DNA of 64,000 bases from Chrysogorgia sp. JL179-B06 (lineage: Eukaryota; Cnidaria; Anthozoa; Scleralcyonacea; Chrysogorgiidae). The notes under the pieces are model-generated. The model was not told the DNA's origin, made no database searches, and was given only the letters and a program-made list of their open reading frames with translations. A program made the position numbers and the translations under genes. How positions within the stretch are numbered: the first letter of the stretch is position 1; every line of letters begins with the position of its first letter. The stretch lies in the NCBI GenBank assembly GCA_035772405.1, contig JAYKKM010000303.1, positions 2,521,001 to 2,585,000 on the forward strand, given 5' to 3'. Below are positions 55,827 through 64,000 of the stretch, one piece after another.

Positions 55827-56743
55827 ACTTATAATTAAATGATCTATTTGCAACATACGTACAGCTTTATCCCGGTAGCTAACTTAGTTCTCTTTAAAAG
55901 CGCAGATAATCGAAGATGCCCAAAATATAATTTTCCTACCAGCCCACTGATGTGGGATTATTAACACATTACGATATGTTCGATTATCCGCTCTTTATAA
56001 GAAAACTACGTTCGCTAGCAGGATAAGCTGTACGCATATTGTAAACAGATAATTTATCTTTGTTTTAATATATATTGTAGCTTTGGGAGTTGATTATTTC
56101 TCAAGAAAACGTTCGTCAAAGAGTAAGACAGTCGTGTTTTTGTTTACAAGATGGTATCCGTATTATTATTAGCCTTGTATTTAATCGTCAATGCCTTGTA
56201 TTTGCTCGTCGGTCACTTCCTTATATGGAATACGTGCACCTTAATAATAAATTAATGTTCTGATCACGGTGCCAGACAGTTCAATGGCCATCCACTACCG
56301 TCCCAATCTCAAATTGGACAATTATAAAATGACCTTCCCATTTTCAAGAACTATAGTCTAATCGCAATCCTAACACTAACCCTAATCTTGATCCTATCTA
56401 GAATATTTGAGCAGGGATCGAAAATAAAGTGGGCGCACGACATCGTATACATGCAGGTGTGTCCATTAAGGTGTATTATCTTCACAAATATCTCGCGAGG
56501 CTTGAGGGAACATTTAATCACTGACACAGAGAAAATAAACTAAAACATATGCGCCGCTTTGCTGGTCTAAATGTACTGTAAACAGTAAATGATATAAATT
56601 ATAAAACCTTATAGTTATAACTAATTACTATCTCAGTGTGTTGATTTGAATAATTTGGGTTTAAACTATAACATCTTTGTCAATTTGGTTCAATGATTAT
56701 GTATTTAAATTTGGTTTACAAATGCAACGTAACTTATAATAAG
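55827..56743. other. Stretch without recognisable genes
   Basis: AT-rich sequence with one CCTAACACTAACCCTAA remnant at 56370. No gene seen. Confidence 0.5.
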
Positions 56744-57134
56744 TAATACCATGATGTCATGGGAATGTTATAGAAAGTCGTATGTCAAGGTATTATAGCT
56801 TGTAATATCATGTTTACCGATGAATTTGTATATTATTGGAGAAATAGCCCTTTAATTAAGCGGCTGCTATTGATAGCTCAAAATGCGGACAAACAAACCA
56901 AATTTGACCCAAAAGTCATTGTAAATGAGCTCTTTTCTTTCGTTATGGCCGCAAGAATTATGGGTAAATGCGGACAAACATGGATAGTGACGTCATCTCG
57001 ACAACGTGCTATTCATTGCGAACTGTCAACCAATGCATGTTCTCTCATGTATGCTAATGAGGGGAAAATTAGAACAGCTGTTTTGATAAAATCACCCAGT
57101 GAGAATGAAAGAAATCAAGTTTAACATGGTATTA
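56744..57134. mobile_element. Possible MITE with TAATACCATG ends
   Basis: TAATACCATG faces CATGGTATTA 391 bp apart. The ATACCATGA end is shared with the fold-back at 55681. The plus ORF 56810-57124 (104 codons) lies inside and has no recognisable domain. Confidence 0.4.
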
Positions 57135-58107
57135 TAATATTGCGTTGACGAAGGAGAATGCATTCTAATCTTCATGTCATAGGTTACTGTGCTTTACAGC
57201 TAAAAGAAATCAAGATAAAAACTTTTTGAATAAATTACCGTTTTGGAATAAATTATGGCATTAGTATGACTTGATCTGAAATCCTTAGTGTTTTAACACA
57301 ATGACGAATACTATTTTATTTTGGTTCTCATTTTTCGACTTTGATTTTTGATGCTCATACCCTTATATAAGACTAGGACTGGAGTTTTATCAGAAGTGAA
57401 ATGCTGCCGCCCACAGGAGCAGTGGGTACGAGTTTGAAGAAGTGTGATCAGGCGACACTTTTGCCAAATCGAACATCACGTTTGTAATATTTGCTGACAA
57501 TTGAACGACTTATCTGGCGGTCATGAACGAACGGGAATACCCTTCTAATATTAAAATACCATACGGAAATCATGCGGGATGTCACCGTTGTCAAAAACAT
57601 TGTGCTGTGTTCCACTCGATAATTACAATTCGCTAAACCACGTTAACATATCAATGGCCCATTATAACCTTCTAATATTAAAATAACATACGGTAATCAT
57701 ATGGAGCGTTTATAATGTCAAAATTCAATATGACCATTTAAACGACATACATCTAATTCGAACAAAATTTACTCGAAACGAGCAAGCCTCGCGAAGTTAT
57801 AAATTTTCATAGGCGTATCCCCCCCCTACAAAATTTTGCACGTAACTTGCCCGAATAAATTATGACGTCAATATTGCTGAAGAACACGAATTGCCATCGT
57901 TTAGCCCATAGTTAATAACTATGTTTAGCCTAAGCATTATTACACCTGCACGTTTTTCATTAATGTTTATGAACATGCATTGGAAACATATACATTAGGG
58001 GGGTCCGGGGGCATGCTTTATGAAAGATGTCTATAATCTTATCGTTCCTCATTACTAGTAGGGAGGGCTAATATATTCAGCTAGTGAGACGCCTACCGCG
58101 CAGAAAG
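57135..58107. other. Stretch without recognisable genes
   Basis: It contains a short duplication: CTTCTAATATTAAAATA followed by CATACGG at 57542 and 57669. Nothing else is recognised. Confidence 0.5.
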
Positions 58108-58540
58108 TTATTTTGGGATCACTTTCCATGGGACGTCTAATTTGAGCCATCTGATTGGCTATCCCTAAACTACCCTAAATAACCGTAATATTAACCCTAT
58201 CCCCCGCCTAACCGGCAAATTGCTGCATATTGAAACCATATTTATATACCATGTTTACCTCGATTTGTTTTATGCAGCATGAGTAGCTCAGTGGTCAGAG
58301 CACTGCACTAGCATCGCATGATCGCGCGGGTTCAATTCCAGCCGGAAGGCCTTGAAGTTGCATTTTTCGCAACTGGTCCCGGTTTGGTCTTAAAATGTAT
58401 GTATTCCAACACTCGAAATTTTCCTTCACCATAAATCCTTTCAATTTGCCGGTTAGGCTGGTTATAGGGTTAGGATTACAGAGTTAGCCAATCAGATATA
58501 GCTCAAATTAGATGTCCCATGGAAAGTGATCCCAAAATAA
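58108..58540. mobile_element. MITE with TTATTTTGGGATCACTTTCC ends, hosting a SINE
   Basis: TTATTTTGGGATCACTTTCC is mirrored by GGAAAGTGATCCCAAAATAA. Subterminal AACCGGCAAATTG and CAATTTGCCGGTT are also inverted. A tRNA-derived sequence occupies the loop. Confidence 0.8.
58276..58425 (+). repeat. tRNA-derived SINE
   Basis: A box TAGCTCAGTGG at about 58283 and B box GGTTCAATTCC at 58329-58339 match RNA polymerase III internal promoter consensus at tRNA spacing. The tail TTGCATTTTTCGCAACT is also seen in diverged form near 49128. It is not a functional tRNA: the acceptor stem is missing. Confidence 0.65.
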
Positions 58541-58789
58541 ATTTATGCGTACCACTATAAACCTAACAAAGTTTTGATTAAGTTTTAGGCTTGTAATGAA
58601 AATTATTGCCAAACAAATAATTCTTAAAATAATATTCCCAAAATAACTATAGTGATTAACAAACCACTGAAACAGAAAATCTGCCGACTGTTTCGAGTAA
58701 AATACCTTCCACCAACAATTTTATTGTGTATTTTTTCTAGAAATGGCCGCAGACGGGAATGACTCAAAAGTCTTACTTTGTCTTACTCT

Positions 58790-59222
58790 GATGAAATAAT
58801 AATAATAATTTAATAACTTATATTGCGCAAATTACATGATTATGATCAAATGCGCATTACAATCAATGTTGTATCTAATTAAAATACAATAATCTATAAT
58901 ACAATTTGAAGGTAAAACAAAACAGAATACAGTGTGACTAAAAATGGTATTAATATTATGAAGTATATGCTAACCTAAAAAAGTGTGTTTTAAGATGACT
59001 TTTAAAATTGGTCACGGAACCCATTAATCTTAGTTCCACTGGCAAGGCATTCCATAGCTTAGGAGCATGGCAACAAGAAAAGCCCTGTCACCTAAAGTTT
59101 TAAGCGTCTTATAGTTCGGATAACAAAGCAATAATCCATTTGAAGACCTCAAATTATAGTCAGAAGTTTTCACGGATAGTAAACTAGTTATGTAAGATGG
59201 AGCAAGGCCATGAAGCGCCTAG
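58790..59222 (-). mobile_element. CR1-like LINE 3' fragment
   Basis: The minus strand reads LHGLAPSYITSLLSVKTSDY, NLRSSNGLLL, and after one frameshift CCHAPKLWNALPVELRLMGS with NFKSHLKTHFF. This is the extreme ORF2 C-terminus. The reverse transcriptase core is missing. Confidence 0.75.
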
Positions 59223-59420
59223 CCTGTGCACAGACTGGATACACCCGGCTATATCCAGTCTGTGAACAATCGACGGAATGCTTGCCGGGACATTTGCATA
59301 ATTTTTGCATAATTATTTACATAATAATTGTAAACAACACAAAATGGCGTCTTGTTCGAGTGAAAAATTACTATTGGCTTTGGTGATCTTTTCCTGTTAT
59401 TGTGTTTTTATTTTACCTAC

Positions 59421-60775
59421 ATGAGTTGTGTTCTTTGTCATGATGTGATTAAGAAGCCTTATCAACGCTATCTGGTCGATGGAAGGCAACGTTTACTGCG
59501 TACTTCTTTATCCAAACTGCCCTTCAGCGTAGAGATTAACTCTGTTTACATATGTAAATCTTGTTTGGATAAGCTTAAAGTGCCTATATCACCTGTGGGA
59601 TCTTTACATATTTATAGTAATTGGAACATTCTAAGAAGATTTGTAATATATCTTCTCAGGCGAAAATTTCATCTTCATGGACTTTTTTGCAGTTAAAGTT
59701 ACCGGATATGACATCAAAGGAGGAATTTTTGAAGCAAGAAACAAAAGAAAACTGATTTGCAATTCCTCCTTTGATGTCATATCCGGTAACTTTAACTGCA
59801 AAAAAGTCCATGAAGATGAAATTTTCGCCTGAGAAGATATAGTACAAATCTTCTTAGAATGTTCCAATTACTATAAATATGTAAAGATCCCACAGGTGAT
59901 ATAGGCACTTTAAGAAGCTCGATAATCTTAAAAGGCAGGAACAAGAACTTCTTGGTACACTAGAGAAGCTATCTAGTTCGTGTGAACGCGTCGCGGATAC
60001 TCGTGAAAGCGGGAAAAGACCGCGCTTGGACCTCTGTTCACATCATCTGTATCATCAGAGAAAACCAGCTGTTCGTCAACAGCTTCTGTGCGGCAGGATA
60101 GTGTAGATACCCCTACGGTTTCATTACCGGCGAAGTCGTTACATGTTGGCCACTCTACACCGAAAAAACAACAACCAACGAGCAAATCCTCATTGCTTCG
60201 TTCTATTTTAAAACCTCATTTAATTTGATAACAATCAACAAGTACACATATTATAAACCTTCGACATTATATTGAAAGAGATTTTAGAGCAATCTGGCTT
60301 GTATTTCTGGCTTTAAACGTGGTTTCAAAAGTGGACGGGGTATTCTATAATTGCTCCTGAATTACAATATCTCGGTAAAATGCTTGTACGTGGAACTTAT
60401 AAACAGATATCAAATGCTGCTTGGAAAAATGCTATCCTTCGCAAGCAACTGCAGATTCTTAGCAACTGCACTGAAGCAGATAGATTGTGAGTATGCTCAA
60501 AGAAACAACCAAGTTGTCTGCGGTCTCCAAATAAAGATCAACTGCTAGGCTTTTCCTTTGAAAGGTTTAAGAATGAACTAAAGAATAGAGCAGCGTTTAC
60601 CCAAGCCATTTTACGTACAGCTTGTGTCAACAAAAGAAACTCAAATAAAAGAAATGAGTGGGTGCAATCTCTTGGCATGGCTGCAGCTGTAATCCTAAGG
60701 AATAGGTCATCTCGTTTGAATGCAGTACAATTAATGCTGAGTATCTTTCTGTACCATTCAAGTTGGTCGGTACGT
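59421..60775 (+). pseudogene. CxxC zinc-ribbon-like protein of a repeated gene family, broken
   Basis: From ATG 59421: MSCVLCHDVIKKPYQRYLV, then YICKSCLDKL, giving two CxxC pairs as in a zinc ribbon. A TTAA-flanked fold-back (59579-59909) splits the frame. Without it and one TTAA copy the frame runs on as a coiled segment (LDNLKRQEQELLGTLEKL), then changes frame into a Ser/Thr-rich part with STPKKQQPTSKSS. Further decayed pieces read LGKMLVRGTYKQISNAAWKN, SFERFKNELKNRAAFTQAIL and NSWVQSL-like GMAAAVILRNRSSRLNAVQL up to about 60775. I recall similar multi-copy proteins from cnidarian genomes but know no function. Confidence 0.55.
59579..59909. mobile_element. 331-bp fold-back with TTAA target duplication (piggyBac-like MITE)
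   Basis: TTAA flanks at 59575-59578 and 59910-59913. Arms of about 150 bp are nearly perfect inverses, from AGTGCCTATATCACCTGTGG to CCACAGGTGATATAGGCACT. Its removal with one TTAA restores the host reading frame. Confidence 0.9.
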
Positions 60776-60843
60776 AAATTTTCAGTTATGTGATAGTTAT
60801 TTATAAAATTAAACTGACTGATGTTTATAAAGCAACATTACAG

Positions 60844-61139
60844 TATTATACAATACCCATACAATCTCAATTTTGATTGGCTAAAAAACCTACAGACAAT
60901 TCTTGATGTCTTGCCACATACTAAATATCAGAAATTGTCTGTAGGTGACGTGATTATTAATGATCCGAATTTATAATTTTTACAAGCTTTCATTAGCTTA
61001 AAGGCTTCTACATTTATAATATTCGGTTTTCGTATGATATCTTGTGTTATCACAATCAGCCTTCAGCTTCGGCAGATATCACAAACTTTGGCATTGATAA
61101 CACAAGATATTATTAACCTCGTCCAATAATTGTATAATA
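60844..61139. mobile_element. MITE with TATTATACA ends
   Basis: TATTATACAAT faces ATTGTATAATA. Internal GATATCTTGTGTTATCA and TGATAACACAAGATAT form a hairpin. ACCTACAGACAATTCTTGAT is shared, inverted, with 53466-53500. Confidence 0.7.
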
Positions 61140-61494
61140 ACATATTGTAATGCACTTTTGTCAATAATGTGTAAATTCTACCAAATCATGGTTTCTGATT
61201 GGCTAACAAGCACTGTGTACCAGAAAGTATGAACCGTGACATATGTCCTCTACATGGTTCACAAGTCTTGTTGGCTGACCGAGTAAGTAAACTATAACAG
61301 TAACCCATTTCCCCCCATATAGCTCTCCTTTCATGGGTAAATTTGTCTGGTGTTAGCAAGAGTAAACTTATAAAAGCCCATCTAGGCAGTGAATTAGTTA
61401 ACCAATCAGTATAACTACACAGTACAGTTAAATGTTGTCTTGGGAACATTAAGACCAACATTCACAACAACTGTGTTCATTGTTTGCTGTAACA

Positions 61495-62841
61495 TGGATG
61501 AATCCAAAGGCTTTCATAAGCAGTTCTGTATCTGGTTTCAGCTTGAAGAATTTCTTAACACTCAATATTCTTGTTTGGTTCAAAGTGAATGATTTTGTTC
61601 ACTTTCTTGCAATCTATGCCCATTCCAAATGCGATGGTTGAGATCAATACTCTAGTCTAATATGACCAGGCTTTGTCTTTTGATTTCAAGTTTTTAGAAA
61701 TGTGGAGTTTTACCGCTTGGGGTGATCCAGCATCGTAGATTTCTACCAAACGGGTTTTACACTTTGGCACAGCATCCTTATAAAATGAGTTGCTCAGAGC
61801 GGTTTCAAATACTCGGTACAAAATTGCACACTGTTTCCGGTTCTGGCAGTAAATAATTGTCCTTTGACATCCTCTATTATTTCTGCAAATAGCAAATCCA
61901 GTGGAATATCCTTATCTACATAATGTAAACAGTATTGTAGGTTTGATCGGTCTGGAGACTTTGACACCACTGAAGTATTATTGGTCAACTTCAGACTTTC
62001 AAAGATAACAGATCTGGCCTTTTTGGTAGCTGATGCTGTTACTACAGTACAAGCATCATCAGGAACAAGAGATATATTAATTCACTAAGATTGCCATACC
62101 ACGTTCGGAATGGAAGTTAACCTCTTCTAGCACCAGGCAGACCCCTTGAGAAACAGATGTAAGAGCTACATATTAAAGCTAAATTGTTATTGCAGAAGAT
62201 TAGGTTACCTTACAAAATCTAATTAGGTATTGATATCGACTCAAAATAACAATATTTCTATGATATTAAAGGACACTTTTTATTCTATATTAAATAAAGG
62301 CTATGGTCTGCTGAGGCAATCCCCTACAATGAAATATTGCAGATACAAAGAAAAATAACATCAATCCACACTTACCATTAACTATTGTAATGCGCTTCAA
62401 CCACAGCAACGCAGATCAAAGACGCTCTAAATTGCTTGCTCGAAAATATTCTTCTCGAAAATATTCAGGGGAACCATAAAATGTAATCGACATTAATTTA
62501 TATATCTCGAACAAGTTCATCGTTATGTTCATCTGTTACACAGACTGCCGATAAATTTATCTTCTTTAGGTAGCGAACTTGGTCCTCCATGAGAGCTTTT
62601 AGCGGAGAAATAACAACCACGATGCTAGTTCTCGTACTTCATCTGCAATAATTGGTGTAGCTTGAAATAAGAGGGATTTTCCGTAGCAAGTCGGAAGATA
62701 TTAACAAAAACATCTCGCTTTGAAAATAACTGACTTAATGCCTCTTTGTTCTTCATACAAAGAAGATATCCTGAACACGTTTAAGACCTGTTCAACTGCT
62801 TTATTCCAAAGAGTATTTCCTTCGCTCCTTGCATCCGCCAT
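61495..62841 (-). pseudogene. RecQ-like DNA helicase, decayed
   Basis: From ATG at 62841 the minus strand gives MADARSEGNTLWNKAVEQVL, then after shifts the Walker A region YGKSLLFQATPIIADEV and motif Ia VVVISPLKALMEDQVRYLKK. The DEAH-box segment is missing. The second half reads LVPDDACTVVTASATKKARS (motif III), IIYCQNRKQCAILYRVFE (motif IV) and [16 protein letters not shown] (motif V), then [10 protein letters not shown]. Stops and at least four frameshifts are present. It converges on the CxxC pseudogene. Confidence 0.8.
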
Positions 62842-63470
62842 TTTGCGTTTTTCTCGCAGCATGTTATCGCATAATTAATTATAATTACAGATACATGGGC
62901 CAATCAAAACACCTGATATACAACGAACCAATAACAGTCTGTTATACAAATCTCCGCTAATAGTCAGGTCGCTTAGCGAAATTATCGTGACAGGAGTGAC
63001 AAAAGCACCAAAATTGGTATGAAACTTCCTTAGGGTCTACTTAACAAAGTTAGCCTGGGTGCCCACGAAAATTTTATAGGGTAGCCACTTTTAGGGTAGG
63101 TTGAAGTTTGAATAAAACTCACGAATTGGGCTACCTGTGGTGTGGTTTGTTGTTTGATAGTTTGCTAGATCAAGTCAATTGTAACATGATGTTTTCAGCT
63201 TATAATAACGTTCTCCGTGATATTTTCAATTGTTATCGTTAAAACATATATAAAATGATCATTATAATGGCCAAGAAATGCAGAATTTATTAGAGTTCTA
63301 GTGTCCAGTCTCCACTCGGTGAATTCCAAGATGGCGGCCACGATGTGAGAATGCAGCGTTATTAAAACTGTAAGTACAATAATGTAACTTGATTTAGGCG
63401 TAAAAAGCTAGAAAGAAACATATGTAATTTAGAATAACACTTAGAAACAAAACTTTTAACCAGATTAGCT
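62842..63470. other. Stretch without recognisable genes
   Basis: AT-rich spacer. A GGGTAGCC-containing phrase occurs at about 63079, similar to one near 48886. No gene seen. Confidence 0.45.
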
Positions 63471-63471
63471 T

Positions 63472-64000
63472 CGTTTGTCCACAACGCAATCAAGACACGC
63501 TTCGAAGATCTCGAGGTCCACCTCTGGTCCGACAGCCAAATCGTCTTACACTGGCTTCACAGTAACAAACAACTCAAACAATTTGTTGCCAACCGCATCA
63601 AAGCTCTGTTTCCTTCCAACGCCTGGCAATACTGCCCCACAAACGAGAATCCAGCTGACGTATTAACACGCGGTGCAGGTGCTCCAAGATGCAATCGTCA
63701 ACTCTGTGGCGCAATAGCTCACCATGGCTTACGTTACGCAACGACCATTGGCCTACATGTATTTGGTCGCCAACTGCAGCTCTACTAGTCTAACCCAGTT
63801 TCATCAGCTAACTGAGGAAGTACAGACACCGCCGCCAAACGCCACTACGCCGACCCCAAGCGTTACTGGTGACACTGGCATACATCGGTTAAAGTAATCC
63901 ACGTTACAGCCTATATCCTGAGATTTGTTGCACACCTGACAAAACAAGCACCCAAGCAAACGGGACCACTCGCCGTTCAAGAGATCGTCACAGCTGAAAA
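63472..64000 (+). pseudogene. BEL/Pao pol fragment: RNase H end and start of integrase (cut by window end)
   Basis: The frame reads HLWSDSQIVLHWLHSNKQLK, FVANRIKAL and WQYCPTNENPADVLTRGAGA, the RNase H C-terminus with DxLTRG. After a stop near 63787 an integrase-side segment follows (VTAYILRFVAHLTKQ, TGPLAVQEIVTAE) to the window edge. It is 5' truncated relative to a full pol and belongs to a different BEL family from the element at 24646-33312. Confidence 0.75.

Noticed and set aside
56810..57124. 104-codon plus-strand ORF
   Set aside because: No domain is recognisable, and it lies between inverted TAATACCATG ends; probably a chance ORF in a MITE.
58276..58350. Functional tRNA gene
   Set aside because: A and B boxes are good but the acceptor stem does not pair and a SINE-like tail follows.

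Overview
The window reads as AT-rich, intron-bearing metazoan nuclear DNA, most likely from a cnidarian or similar marine invertebrate. This is inferred from GT-AG splice sites, repeats of PLE, CR1/L2, BEL and Helentron type, and two glyco-type genes of kinds that are expanded in such animals. Nothing bacterial is visible: no operons, no ribosome binding sites and no CRISPR. Almost all long open frames are transposon proteins, many with stops or frameshifts.

Layout. Bases 1 to about 9340 are a rolling-circle transposon of the Helentron (Helitron2) type, open at the left edge of the window. Its coding order is a 2A-like ribosome-skipping motif, a cysteine-protease-like domain, a lysine-rich repeat, a CxxC domain, the HUH/two-tyrosine Rep, a Pif1-type helicase, and an endonuclease fused to that helicase. 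A 38-bp motif that I take to be its 3' end recurs at both ends of a 1.05-kb non-autonomous element (21446-22496). Bases 9600-11060 are fold-back repeats. Bases 11102-15325 (minus) hold a DUF229/sulfatase-like gene for which I propose two exons. The second is long. The first is a 76-base signal-anchor exon with a consensus donor and matching phase, and the intron is full of repeats.

Bases 16370-23170 are nested DNA-transposon debris: a TTAA-flanked MITE, a hAT transposase C-terminus, an internally deleted PIF/Harbinger element with convergent Myb-like and HARBI1-like gene starts, a truncated LINE, a Tc1-type helix-turn-helix and an orphan first exon. Bases 24646-33312 (minus) are a nearly complete BEL/Pao LTR retrotransposon with 5-bp TAGTT target duplications. 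It is interrupted by a 5'-truncated LINE with its own 23-bp duplications. Bases 33700-39730 are LINE copies and MITEs, then a long CAAGATCTTG-rich degenerate array.

Bases 39950-44000 hold fold-backs carrying hammerhead-like motifs of the kind found in Penelope-like elements, and a 220-bp TA microsatellite. Bases 44574-46023 (minus) carry an O-fucosyltransferase-like gene whose membrane anchor lies in a different frame from the catalytic domain. Bases 46030-58800 are non-coding: palindromic MITEs, telomere-like 12-bp arrays in opposite orientations, and tRNA-derived SINE remnants. Bases 58790-62841 hold a LINE tail, then a convergent pair of decayed genes: a CxxC protein split by a TTAA-flanked fold-back, and a RecQ-like helicase. 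The window ends inside another BEL/Pao pol fragment.

Only the two glyco-type genes look like candidate host genes. Both would be type II or secreted proteins of the secretory pathway. I have run no searches: family calls rest on motifs recognised in the translations.
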